Source of the DNA: Heliopora coerulea | Taxonomy: Eukaryota > Cnidaria > Anthozoa > Scleralcyonacea > Helioporidae | Assembly: GCA_030142905.1 (NCBI GenBank) | Contig: JASJOG010000032.1 | Span: forward strand, 730,001-794,000 | Reading direction: 5' to 3' | DNA length: 64,000 bases | Shown: positions 1-10,012 of the stretch, piece by piece | How positions within the stretch are numbered: position 1 is the stretch's first letter | Layout of the letters: every line of letters starts with the position of its first letter | Translations under genes and position numbers: made by a program | Notes under the pieces: generated by a model | What the model was told of the DNA's origin: nothing | The model's input: only the letters and a program-made list of their open reading frames with translations | Databases searched by the model: none

Positions 1-1681
1 TGTACGCAGTATCCTTGTGTATGAGCCATCCGATAGGTTTTCGAGTCTCTTGGTGAGGGTCCAGGTAGACAAACCATACACCAGCACCAACTCGACAACA
101 GCTCTGAAGAATTGCCTCTTCATCCCATCTGGTAAGGTTGACTTCCATATCATCCTAAATATGTCCAAAGCCATCCATGCCTTTGTGATATGGGTTACAA
201 CATCTTTCTCAGTGGATGCAATATTACTACCAAGATATGAAAATTCACTGACATTTTTCAGTGGCATCTGGTTCAGATATTTAACTTCACCTGTTGTGTT
301 TATAGTCATGAACTCTGTCTTCTTTGCATTTACATAAAGCCGTATGTTGGCAGCAGCATTTTCGAGGATATGTAGAAGCTTTTCAGCATGCGTAGTGTTG
401 TCAGCAAAGAGAGCTATGTTGTCTGTTTAGCCAGCATCAGTGATGTGTATTGTTGGGTATCTTCTGTTTCTAGATTTCTCCAGAGTGAGCCCTAAATCGC
501 TATGTAGATTTTTGAAGTACGTAGCATGTAGTCAAGACATAGAATGAATAAAAATGGTGCTAAAGTATCACCTTGCAGCACTCCTGCACATACATCAGAG
601 AAGTCAGTATCACCATCTGGCGATCTGACTTTTGCACGAGTGTTTTTATAGAGCATCATTACAGCCTGAATTGTTTCATCGGGAATTCCGTATGCTTCAA
701 GAATACTTTCCATCTCCCCTCTGTGAATGGAATCAAATGCCTTTGAGAAATCGACAAAAAGCAGAAAAGCATTAAAGTTTTTAACTCTGACACTTTCCAG
801 TATTCTCCTGACAGTCATAATTTTGCTGGATGTTGAGCGGTTCTTTCTGAATCCATTTTGATTTATTCTGAGTACCTTTTTGAGTTCTGGTTGTATGCGG
901 TTTAGGAGCATAGCATTGTAAATCTTTGCTGCAATTGGAGTGAGTGTGATTCTTCTGTAGTTGGTTACAAGACCCAAATCACCTTTTTTGGGGAAGGGCA
1001 TTATACAACCTTCTGTCCAAACTTGTATCTCCTGTTGTTGGTATACTGCATTACAAGATTGTAGGAGTATGTTGTTAAAGTGGCTGGTTTCCCAGACCTC
1101 CAGAGGAATATCATCTAATCCTGCAGTTTTCCTATTTTTGGTCTTGTTTAGCACCACTTCAAGTTTGTCTGGCGAAAATGGCCCTTTCTTTATATTCAGT
1201 TCCTCACTGATGATAGGTTGAATTGGTTGGTCAGATATGACTAGGGGCTCTGCCAAGAAGGTTCTGAAAATGGTTTTCCCATTTACTCAGCCATTCATTT
1301 AGGCTGGATGCCTTCAGTTTAGCCTTTGAGGATTGTTTACGACCACTAACATCATTAACTATTTTCCATGCTAATGATATCTGATTGTTCTCTGCTGCAT
1401 TTTTTATTTTGTCAATTTAGTCCTGTCTGATAAACTGTTGTTCACATTTTGTCTGGTAGGATATTTATTACTCTGTTTGGCTATTCTTTGTAGGTTTTCT
1501 CTTTCCCATGGGGCCTTTCATTTAATTTTAGGTTGAAGAGGGATGCATTTTCTACCTGCTTCTTGATTTGCTTGAATGAAGTTTTGACAGATGGTGTTTG
1601 GCATTGGGTCATTTCCTTCAGCTTGTAATGCACCAAATCAGTTTCTAAGGGTGATTGTAAACTCATTTTGAACTTGTACAT
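1..1681 (-). pseudogene. non-LTR (LINE) retrotransposon reverse transcriptase, decayed and cut by window edge
   Basis: Reads right to left. The open stretch 1256-492 holds the palm and fingers of a non-LTR reverse transcriptase: the first catalytic Asp lies in FVDFSKAFDSI and the QGDTLAPFLFI block follows. Past a frame change near 490, at about 450-380, comes the second catalytic block as ALFADNTT (usual form ADD), then thumb-like sequence running off the window start. Upstream, 1256-1681 resembles the linker that normally joins the endonuclease to the RT (for example NEWLSKWENHFQNLL). At least one stop and several frame changes make it inactive. The family is seen from motifs; the exact clade is not determined. 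The endonuclease domain is missing. Confidence 0.85.
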
Positions 1682-1869
1682 TTTGATGTTTGAGAAACAT
1701 GAGAGCTTGGATATATTAAGGTGAGATAAATAATTTTCTGAATATCAAGCTTGAAGATCGTTCATCTTCCTTAATATATCCAAGCTCTCATGTTTCTCGA
1801 ACATCAAACTGCTTCAATCATTAAGGTAGATGAATGATCTTCAAGCTCAATACTCAGAAAATGATTTCT

Positions 1870-1944
1870 GAGCCCCAGATGGGGATTGAACCTGCAACCT
1901 TCTGATGACCGGTTAGACACTCTAACCATTGAGCTACCGAGACT
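1870..1944 (-). other. tRNA-like module 1 (SINE or tRNA pseudogene)
   Basis: On the minus strand there is an A-box-like TAGCTCAATGGTTAGAG and a B-box-like GGTTCAATCCC about 35 bases later, the two internal RNA polymerase III promoter boxes. The T stem and acceptor stem do not pair well and the anticodon loop lacks the usual T33, so this is not called as a working tRNA. Confidence 0.55.
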
Positions 1945-2221
1945 CCGATGGCGAGCTAAGGTGCAAATTCGATATATATGTGCAACCTAAGTGGAAGCCA
2001 CTATATATTAATAATGATCGAAGCAGTTTGATGTTTGAGAAACATGACAGCTTGGATATATTAAGGTAAGATAAATAATTTTCTGAGTATCGAGCTTGAA
2101 GATTGTTCATCTACCTTAATATATCCAAGCTCTCATTTTTCTCAAACATCAAACTGCTTCAATCATTAAGGTAGATGAACGATCTTCAAGCTCGATACTC
2201 AGAAAATTATTTATCTTACCT

Positions 2222-2291
2222 CCAGATGGGGATCGAACCTGCAACCTTCTGATGACTGATTAGACACTCTAACCATTGAGCTACCGAGACT
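2222..2291 (-). other. tRNA-like module 2
   Basis: Near-identical copy of the module at 1870-1944, with B box GGTTCGATCCC on the minus strand. It again lies in the spacer between two foldback repeats. Confidence 0.55.
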
Positions 2292-2552
2292 AAGATGGTG
2301 AGCTAAGGTGCAAATTCGATATATATGTGCAACCTAAGTGGAAGCCACCATATATTAATAATGATTGAAGCAGTTTGATGTTTGAGAAACACGAGAGCTT
2401 GGATATATTAAGGTAAGATAAATAATTTTCTGAGTATCAAGCTTGAAGATCGTTCATCTACCTTAATATATCCAAGCTGTCATGTTTCTCAAACATCAAA
2501 CTGCTTCAATTATTATTAATACATAGTGGCTTGCACCTTAGCTCACCATCTG

Positions 2553-2625
2553 AGTCTCGGTAGCTTGATGGTTAGTGTCTAACAAGTCATCAGAAGGTTG
2601 CAGGTTCGATCCTCATCTGGGGCTC
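2553..2625 (+). other. tRNA-like module 3, opposite orientation
   Basis: Third copy, on the plus strand, with B box GGTTCGATCCT; its A box is degenerate (TAGCTTGATGGTTAGTG). The flip relative to modules 1 and 2 agrees with inversion of a whole repeat unit. Confidence 0.5.
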
Positions 2626-2699
2626 AGAAATAATTTTCTGAGTATCAAGCTTGAAGATCATTCGTCTACCTTAATATATCCAAGCTGTCACTAAAATTC

Positions 2700-3321
2700 A
2701 ATAAGTGTGAAAATAAGAATCTAAACATATCAATTGATACTTATACAGAATGAAAAGATGTGTGGTACAAAGCAAGAGATGTTGCCAAAGCACTTGGATA
2801 CATAAATCCAAAAAAATACTATTATTGACCATGTCGATGATGATTATAAGACGAAGTACCAAAATTTTAAGGATGACTCACAAAAATTACTTAAAAATTC
2901 TCAACCCCATACTAAATTCATAAATAAAAATGGATTAAAACAATTAGTATTGAAAAGTAGAATGCCTAAAGCTGCTGATATTGCTAAAATATTTGACATT
3001 GATATTTGTAATAAAGTACTATATAAGGAGCAAGAAACCATAGACTGTATTATGAAGGCATTTAGAGGTGAAAAAATTATATTTCAACATACTATAGGTA
3101 AACATATAACAGATTTTTATTTTCCTGATCATAAATTACCTATTGAATGTGATGAATTTGGTCATAAAGATCTAAAAAAGGAAATATGAACACAAAAATG
3201 TTTATAAAGAAAACTTAAGTGTAAATTCATCAGGTATAATCCAGATATGAAAGGATTTAATGTATCTGATACAATAAATGAGATTTTTCAACACATTAAA
3301 AATAATATTTCGATAGAGTAA
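2700..3321 (+). pseudogene. MSV199/BRO-type protein with DUF559-like nuclease domain, decayed
   Basis: Pieces in shifting frames give an N-terminal DNA-binding-like region (VWYKARDVAKALGYINPKK, then IIDHVDDDYKTKYQNF). It is followed by an open stretch from 2950 and a C-terminal half with the core IGKHITDFYFPDHKLPIECD EFGHKD, ending in CKFIRYNPDMKGFNV before a TAA at 3319. The D...ECDEFGHKD and CKFIRYNP blocks are typical of the Vsr/DUF559-like nuclease domain found behind MSV199 domains in viruses of invertebrates. In-frame TGA and TAA codons near 3187-3212 and a frame change near 2820 break it. It lies directly upstream of a related BRO gene with a different nuclease domain. The domain calls rest on motif resemblance. 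Confidence 0.7.
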
Positions 3322-3347
3322 CATAAAATTATGTAACAGTGTATAAT

Positions 3348-4149
3348 ATGTCTATCATATTCAAGAAATTCGATAATAAGGAACTAAACAGTTCAATCGA
3401 TACTCATATAGATGCTGAATTCTTGGTTCAAAGGAAAAGATGTTGCAATGGCATTGGGTTGTAAAGATACAGACAAAGCTATTAGAAATCATGTAGATGA
3501 TGAATATAAGAGGACTTTCTAATACCTGCCACTGAGGCAGGGTGTTCAGAAAGCAATATTTATATCAGAACCCGGACTTTATGCATTGATATTCTCCTCT
3601 AAATTGGAGAGTGCAAAAGAGTTTCAAAAATGGGTATTCTCTCAAGTATTACCATCTATAAGGAAGTATGGACACTTTAGGATGTTCAACAACCCTAATA
3701 CATTAGCATTCAAAATAGAAGATGAGTATGATCCACACACTAAAGTGGTTCAATTGATTAGGTGACTTTACCCAGAAATATTAATGACTGTTGGACTTGG
3801 AGAAAATCAAGACACCAAAGATAAATGCATCAAATCATTCAAAAAGGGATATATGAAAGGTCAACCAGATCTGATAGTTCATAATCTTCATAAGTATTAT
3901 AATGGTCTATGCATAGAGTTCAAAATCCCTCACTGTTATGGTGTTTTATCAGACCAGCAGAAAGAACAAATAGAGTGTTATGAAGATAATGGTTATAAAT
4001 GTATAGTTTCTAATGACTGTGACCTAATCACAAAGGAATTAAACAACTATATGCATGATATTTGCATCAGATGTAAATACTGTAGACGGAAATTCATATC
4101 CAAGAAGACATTATTTAGACATGCAAAATATTTCCACAGAATCAAATGA
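3348..4149 (+). pseudogene. BRO-N / VRR-NUC-like / C2H2 zinc-finger protein, decayed
   Basis: Starts at the ATG right after GTGTATAAT. Domains in order: a BRO-N-type DNA-binding domain (FWFKGKDVAMALG, NHVDDEYKR, SEPGLYALIF, WVFSQVLPSIRKYG); an open C-terminal half from 3784 with a VRR-NUC-like nuclease core (GYMKGQPDLIV, LCIEFKIP, SDQQKEQIECYEDNGY); and a final C2H2 finger (CKYCRRKF...HAKYFH). VRR-NUC enzymes are metal-dependent nucleases and BRO-N proteins are viral DNA-binding proteins. Breaks: a frame change near 3420, a TAA near 3521 and a TGA near 3763. It is a paralogue of the gene before it in its N-terminal half only. Confidence 0.75.
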
Positions 4150-4173
4150 AATATAATCTATTATATATATAGA

Positions 4174-4407
4174 ATGACTACTGCAAACAAGAAAGAGTTA
4201 ATGAATGAAGCGTATGGTGCTGCCCTAGTAACCGCAGGTGTTGTGGATTTATCAGTGGCATCCAAGAAGGTCCTCGGTGAAAAGTTAACAGATGCATCCT
4301 CTTTAAAGGACACAGCAAAGTTAGCAGTTGGAGTTGCAGCTAGCACAATGCTTGTAAAATGGGCACAGGATGAAAAGTATCTACCGGTTGAACTATTTAA
4401 AATGTAA
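4174..4407 (+). CDS. small hydrophobic protein, 77 aa, function unknown
   Basis: Open from ATG to TAA. Two weakly hydrophobic, Ala/Val-rich segments (around AALVTAGVVDLSVA and KLAVGVAASTMLV) suggest a membrane-associated or virion-lining peptide. The start codon is preceded within ten bases by TATATATATAG, the box shared by neighbouring genes of this element. No family recognised. One of the few unbroken genes here. Confidence 0.6.
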   Translation: MTTANKKELMNEAYGAALVTAGVVDLSVASKKVLGEKLTDASSLKDTAKLAVGVAASTMLVKWAQDEKYLPVELFKM

Positions 4408-4422
4408 TATATTATATAGATA

Positions 4423-4848
4423 ATGCCTAGTTTAGTTGGATAATTTCTTCAAACAACTTTTGCTGCCATCAGTTTTACTGGTGCTGGATATCTTTTTAAA
4501 TCATTTGACAAAAATGGATATGAAGCTGAAATAAATATGCATAATAAAACACTAGAAGACTTGGCAAAGGCAAAAGAGGCATTTTGTCAGAATGAAGTCA
4601 AACAGCATGACAGAATCATGCAATTAAGACAACAGTTAGCAGACACCAATAATGACATTGAGGATACAAACAGAGCTCTTGAATAGTTAAGACAGGTTCA
4701 ATCAATACAATATAACTGAAGAACATTTAACAGAGGACCCGAATTAAATGATTGTTATAAACCAAGTGATGAAATGTAAGAATATCGGTATATTACTATT
4801 GAAGTTGTTGGCGTTGGATCTGGTTACCTATTGAGTAAAATATTATAA
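4423..4848 (+). pseudogene. coiled-coil protein with N-terminal membrane segment, decayed
   Basis: Begins at the ATG after TATTATATAGATA. A short hydrophobic stretch (TTFAAISFTGAGYLF) is followed by a long charged helix rich in heptad-like Leu (residues from LEDLAKAKEAF to DTNNDIEDTNRALE). In-frame TAA, TAG and TGA codons interrupt it near 4441, 4684 and 4718. The layout, one membrane anchor plus a coiled coil, resembles small virion or spanning proteins but no family is recognised. Confidence 0.5.
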
Positions 4849-4876
4849 ATCCATTTTGTATGTAAAAATATAGTAT

Positions 4877-5430
4877 ATGGAAGCATTCAGAGCATTAGAT
4901 TATGGATTCACTTTTGATGAAATAACCAAAAACATAGGCAATTTGGACTCTATACAAAAATGAGGAGAAACACACTAAAGAGAATATTTGTAATGAGTGT
5001 GAAAACTAATATGTTTGTATGTGTCAATTGTGGGGAAGTAGGAGACTATGAGATGATACCAGAATGGGTTGGAAACATCTGGCTAAATAGGAAGAAGTCC
5101 CAATATATTAGAAGTAGATGCATTAGAGCCAGAGTAGAAGAATATGTACACAATAATTATTGTAGTTCCATTGTATCTGATTTTATGGAGATTGTTCAAA
5201 TAATGATCGAACATGGAATGATTGATAAAAACATATCTAGATATGACTACTACATCGTTAGGTTAGCCAGCAGGATAGGTGCAAAACTAATAAACAAACC
5301 CATTGACTTAACACATAGCGAAACAAGGGATGCATTTGATGACAGACTATTTGGTTACATCTACCCATTATTAGGCTGGGACAAAAACTGCAAGTGCCCC
5401 AACTATTTGAAGTGGAAGAAAAATCAATAA
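4877..5430 (+). pseudogene. cysteine-motif protein, possibly VLTF3-like late transcription factor, one frameshift
   Basis: Starts at the ATG after AAATATAGTAT; reads about 27 codons to a TGA, and continues one frame over from about 4958 to a TAA at 5430 (open from 4960, about 157 codons). Visible are CVNCGEVGDYEMIPEW (one CxxC), an aromatic-rich helical middle and an end with FGYIYPLLGWDKNC followed by CPNYLKWKK. The YxxxRxxxxxxxY...LGW pattern recalls VLTF3-like transcription factors of large DNA viruses. That is inference from a weak resemblance; only profile comparison could settle it. The frameshift sits in a run of A. Confidence 0.45.
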
Positions 5431-5526
5431 TAAATACATTAATCAGTTAAATATTATTTTCTAATTACTAGGTATGTAGAAAATATGTCAATAGAAATCA
5501 TACCATAAAAGATAAGAAAACATATC

Positions 5527-6157
5527 ATGTTTGCATATGATGATTATGATGAAAATTTTGAATCACTAAATGACAAAGACCTTCTATACAAAATAAAAAT
5601 AAAAAATTTATCAGATGAATCAACAAAAGCAAGAATGATAAGTCTTCAGAGTGCAGTCAAATATAGAGATGGTGCTTTGGGGTCGAGGATAATTGAAGAA
5701 TTGGGTGATTATCACCGTTCTTTTTGTCAGATTAATGATGAAGACAATAACTCTAGCTTTAAAAAATGCTTTAAAGAGGTGAAATATATCACACCCACTC
5801 CTTGCCCTCATGCATCAAACTTCTGTCCATGCCTTAACAATACATTAGGACTTGTATGCTCCAAAAATAAAATAGGCCTTGTTGGTATTTTCGACAAACT
5901 GGTTTTAAGGTGGTTACAAGAGGCTGATGGAAAGAATGACTCCACTATCAGAGCATATTGGAAGGAATATAAAAGAAGAATATGGGGAATGAGCATTCAA
6001 CACTTTCTACTTATTAGCTCACAAACTTTATAGTCTTGGTGAAGAAAAGTGGTCAGAACGCATTGTACGTGATGAAGTATTTGACATAATGATAAAACAT
6101 TTTGATATGGAATTTTATATGGATGCAATCGATTGGTGCTTTCAATATTATGCTTAA
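5527..6157 (+). pseudogene. unknown protein with Cys/His cluster, C-terminal frameshift
   Basis: Open from the ATG at 5527 for 168 codons; the clear continuation (LYSLGEEKWSERIVRDEVF ... WCFQYYA) is in another frame from about 6012, so a frameshift near 6005 is likely. It has an acidic N-terminus (YDDYDENFESLNDKD) and a central CPHASNFCPCLNN cluster that could bind a metal. No family recognised. Its setting inside the virus-like block is the only hint at a role. Confidence 0.5.
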
Positions 6158-6199
6158 AGCTTATTGATCTTTAGTAATCATATTTTTCACTTAAATATT

Positions 6200-6232
6200 A
6201 TTGTATATATATATATATATATATAGAATAAT
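6200..6232 (+). promoter_or_regulatory. TATA-type box before start codon
   Basis: A run of TA repeats ending ATATATAGAATA lies directly before the ATG at 6231. The same arrangement precedes the starts at 3348, 4174, 4423 and 4877, which suggests a shared element-encoded promoter signal. Confidence 0.5.
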
Positions 6233-6451
6233 GATGGAAACCAATAATATCGTTCAACCCAAATGAGGTTGTGGAAGGCCTAAAAAAATATTCCACCAGA
6301 AGAAGAAAGAAAACGAGCAAATAATAGATATACTAAGAAGAGTATGGAAATAAACCCTTTTTATTTTGATGTCTGTGACCATACATATCATATGGCAAGT
6401 AAAAGCAAACATCTGAGAACCAAAAAACATATAAAAAATCTTTCAAAATAA
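6231..6451 (+). pseudogene. small single C2H2 zinc-finger protein, broken
   Basis: An early GCGRPKK motif (AT-hook-like) is followed, after a frame change near 6290, by CDHTYHMASKSKHLRTKKHIKN, a single C2H2-like finger with the first half FDVCDHTYH. A TGA lies three codons before GCGRPKK. Short one-finger proteins of this kind are common accessory genes in virus-like elements of invertebrates and in large DNA viruses; the specific role is unknown. Confidence 0.5.
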
Positions 6452-6519
6452 TCAGTGCATTTTGGCTTAAATATATTTTATTCTGTATACATTGTATAGA
6501 ACAAAGATAGTATATCACT

Positions 6520-6675
6520 ATGAAAATGTCAGCTCCAATATTGGGTACTAAAAGAAAGTACATTCAAAGAGTCATTAGGGAACATAAACGTTTTGTAAAC
6601 TCTCTAACGGGTAACCTCATTCTAAGAGCCTAATGTGAGATTGAAAGAAGAGAGGCATGGCAGGAAACACTGTGA
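6520..6675 (+). pseudogene. short basic ORF, unrecognised
   Basis: ATG at 6520 reads 37 codons to a TAA at 6631 and stays readable in the same frame (CEIERREAWQETL) to a TGA at about 6673. It is basic (KRKYIQRVIREHKR). It sits between the zinc-finger gene and the polymerase path, and could be a remnant of a small nucleic-acid-binding protein or noise. Confidence 0.3.
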
Positions 6676-6682
6676 AAGGTAG

Positions 6683-7674
6683 ATGAGTGGTCATGCTTCA
6701 CCAAAGAAGAAAACCAGTAATACAATCAAGTTACCTAAAATTGAATTGTCACTCTTCAATGCAAGAAATAATAAGATTGATCTTCTAATAGAAAAGCGTA
6801 AGGCAAGGTTTACTCCAGGATCCAAGTTCGTTAACTTATTTAAAACACAGATAGGACCAATCAGAAATAATTGGGAAAGTGTGTCAGTAACAATAGATAC
6901 GACCATCAGGGATGAGATGCCACCTATATTGCAGGAGGACAAGGATGTAACATTTGGACCATATGAAGAGAAAATGCCAAGAGGATTATCAAGGAGTGAC
7001 CAATACTGGTTTTTGATGTATGTAGTGCTAAAAGATAATAGATTTTGTCCACTATCAGGTGAGTGTATAGTAGATGTAGATGGTGTGATTACAAAACTGA
7101 AAAAGGTAAATATGGTGCATGTCCATATGGGTTCCACGAGATTAATCAGCACTCTGGTAGATAAATGCAATAAAAATAGAAGAATAAAACAGAATCAAGG
7201 CACCTGTGTACAAGATTATATATATGAAGCATGTATAGGCGAAGATGGATTTAAGAGATACATGAAAAGTTCCCTGATAGAAGATGTCAACAAGCATGTG
7301 GTTGACAATAAAGAAAAAAGGCCATCTACCAGGGAAATCTTAAACTGGCATGATAACTCTCATACTATCGTGTCAATATATGCATTAGACCCCTTCTATT
7401 ACATGTTCATGTCATCTCCAGCTCCTCATAATAATGGCAAAACCATATGATTATGTTTCATCTGCAAAGACGACCATTGTTTTCCAATACTAAACCAGGA
7501 CCTCATTACAAAAATCACTAAGGGTTCCTCTTTAATTAAACATCTTTACCTGATACAATGGAATTCACAATGATTGGAAGAAAAAACCGAAAGATGTAAA
7601 ACATCGGAAGATTACTACAATATAATTCTCCAACCTGAAAATAACCAAGATAGATCATTACTGTTTAAAGATAT
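6683..7674 (+). pseudogene. N-terminal region of the polymerase-helicase path
   Basis: 255 open codons from an ATG, then a TGA at 7448 after which the same frame continues with clear protein sequence (LCFICKDDHCFPILNQD). A second in-frame TGA follows near 7573. The block YALDPFYYMF ... FICKDDHCFPI resembles the region before the palm in viral family-B polymerases. I infer that this and the next three entries were one long gene, because no start/stop boundary or intergenic box separates them. Confidence 0.6.
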
Positions 7675-7676
7675 CG

Positions 7677-8876
7677 ATGTCAAACAAAAAAAAAGATTAC
7701 AACAATTATCCAATTGTTCTACGGGATGGATGCAATGGTAGAGATATTATGATAGACACAATGCAAAGAACAAACAGATATATCGATTATTTTCACTATG
7801 GTAGAGGAAACCAAATCGATGGATTCATAACACATGATCTCAAAAATATGGTTACCGTCAATAATGATAGATAAAACATATGCGACCAATTATTCGAAAA
7901 ATATCCAGTAGATGCCTTTGAATTCAACAATCAAGGACTAACATCAATTGCAGTAAATTTATTCAAACAACTGTATGGACACATACCAAAATCTAACTAA
8001 AACAGATACATGACAACAATAATTGATGGCTGCTACCCAAAAGCATTACAACACACATTCTACACACATTCTACACAGAAGACAACGTAAAAGTTTCATA
8101 CAACATAACAGCACTAGATATTGCAAAAGATTATCCATCAGTTTTACTCACAAACAGACATGACATAATGTTGTGTAACATACGTAATACTGTACATAAA
8201 TTTGATGGAGAATTAAAGACTAGAGAGTATTACATAAACAAAACACATATAGATAAGTACAAAACTGCCAATAATGAACCCATAACCATTGAGGCTGGAT
8301 TCTACGGAAGAAACCTAATAGACTACCAACTAAAACACAAGTATATCACACTATCTGACATAAAACACCAACCAGTTGCTGATAAGTCGATCAATCGTGA
8401 TGCATTCAAAAGGTACATGAAATACGTATTCGATAACTTTGAATTGACTGCAAAAAAAGTTGGCAAATCAATTTAGTGGATACTTCAGGACAAAACATGG
8501 TAAAAGTAGCAAAGGATTCACGTCAACCAGTTATGACACTGCGTGTGCCATGTGGACTGTGGCACTTGAAAATAATGAAAAGGTGAGTATATACAAAGAA
8601 GATGACTTTTATATCACTTGAAACATTGATGTCAAAAGGAAAATGACTGAAAACTGTTCAATAAATAGACATGTAATATCAGGTTCCATTGTAAAGCTGT
8701 TGGAAGTCGTTGTGGATGCATGTGACAATGATACCAAAATTTTTGGATACAATACCGATGCAGTTTACTGTGAAAGACCTAAAAAAAATTACCTGATAAA
8801 AAACAAAGAAGATAAATTTACTTCTGACATGATAGGTAAAGTATTCCAAAAGACAAGAGACCCCATCACTTACTGA
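7677..8876 (+). pseudogene. family-B-like DNA polymerase palm, decayed
   Basis: Two of the three polymerase signature motifs are readable. Motif A appears as ALDIAKDYPSVLL near 8115-8155 (catalytic Asp plus YPS). Motif C appears as FGYNTDAVYC near 8750-8780, equivalent to the YxDTDS block of the family. In between are TRxYYINKTH and a HVISGSIVKLLEVV helix. Frame changes occur near 8090, 8480 and 8870 and stops near 7872, 7998 and 8621. It is a DNA-replication enzyme of a virus or linear-plasmid type; the subfamily is not resolved, and protein priming cannot be shown. Confidence 0.65.
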
Positions 8877-8934
8877 AAAAAATTACCAAAAAGACATTGA
8901 CATAAGCAAATATACACCAGAAAGACGAAAAGGT

Positions 8935-10012
8935 ATGCTGATTACAGGAGGTGCAGGCTGTGGGAAGACTACTAAATTAATAAATGATGCCAAAGAAAGC
9001 AAAAACCTCGTCATATTCAGTTTCACAAACAAAGCAGTAGATAATATCAAAAGTAGGGTTGATGATCATCTTAAAAGCAAAGTACATACATTTGATAGCT
9101 ACTTTAACGAGTTTGTGTCTGACACTGAAACCTAAAACTATTGGCGAATAAGGACGTTTTTATACACGAGTTCTCAATGGTTTCAAATAAATGGTTAACA
9201 CTGATATACAACAGCTTTGTAGCTAATAATTTGAAAGTAAACCTTTATGGTGACAGTAACCAATGTGACCCTGTAAAGGGCAATAGTAGACTAATATACA
9301 ACTACATGAAGAGCCCTGCTATACTGGGCACATGCTCTGACACTATTGAACTGAAATACATTGAAGAGAGTGCCAGATATGACCAAAAAAATAATATGTT
9401 GTCTAACTTCCTTACAACTGGCCAGATTAAGGATAAAATAGGCAATATTGTGGGTAGTTACGTCAATATCTGCTACCATAATAACACTCAAATTGATGTT
9501 AATAAATTATGCTCGGATGCGTTCTGTGAAGGGAAACCATGTACGACTGTAAAGTTTAATTACAATGGACAAAAAGAAGTGTATAAAGTATGTGCAGACA
9601 CACCTGTTATATGTATCGATAATATAAAAGACCAAGGTATGTTCAACTCATAACAGTTTACCATAAAAATGGTATCACAGTAAAAGAAAATTATCAAAAA
9701 TTTTCGATAGATGACTTCAGAAAGAAATTTAATCTCACATTCTGTGTCACAGTATACAAATGCCAGGATGCAGAGATAGATCAACACTACAATATCTTCA
9801 ACACAGAAGCCACAAATGAGAAACAATTGTACACAGCACTAAGCAGAACCACTAAATTCAAATACATACATGCAGTAAATTTAGAATCAAAATATACATA
9901 CACTGTGAACAAAAACATGAAGTACAACCAATTGGACACACTAAATATCAAAATGGCAAGATCTATAAAATTGAATTTCATGATGAAAGTATATATATCA
10001 GCTCTACAATAA
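8935..10012 (+). pseudogene. superfamily 1 DNA helicase (Pif1/RecD-like), decayed
   Basis: Walker A is GGAGCGKTT at 8944-8970. Motif Ia is FSFTNKAVDNI. The Walker B region is DVFIHEFSMVS, where the usual acidic pair is shifted to HE. Motif III is LYGDSNQCDPV. The TVYKCQDAEI block and the terminal LYTALSRTTK give motifs V and VI. Breaks: a frame change near 9135 and a TAA at 9651 with another frame change. It follows the polymerase palm with only about 60 bases of degraded sequence between, so a fused polymerase-helicase is the simplest reading. Confidence 0.8.

Larger units (their letters stand above)
1683..2695. repeat. array of three long foldback (inverted) repeat units
   Basis: The same roughly 75-base sequence, starting GATGTTTGAGAAACATGA and containing AGCTTGGATATATTAAGG, recurs near 1685, 2030 and 2368. 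Each time it is followed about 20-40 bases later by its own reverse complement, so each unit can fold into a long hairpin. Units are spaced about 340-350 bases and separated by tRNA-like modules. The array stops abruptly at about 2690, where the virus-like gene block begins. Likely a non-autonomous foldback or SINE-related element amplified in tandem; identity not recognised. Confidence 0.8.

Noticed and set aside
1..337. Plus-strand open frame 17-337
   Set aside because: Shadow of the LINE reverse transcriptase end, which reads clearly on the minus strand.
1870..2625. Functional tRNA genes in the repeat array
   Set aside because: A and B boxes are present but acceptor and T stems fail to pair and the anticodon loop lacks T33, unlike the clean tRNA-Lys at 38420.
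2700..6451. Alternative genetic code (TAA/TAG or TGA as sense) to explain in-frame stops
   Set aside because: Frame changes occur as often as stops, other stops terminate the same genes, and the tRNA-Lys and neighbouring Polinton genes use the standard code. Decay explains the data more simply.
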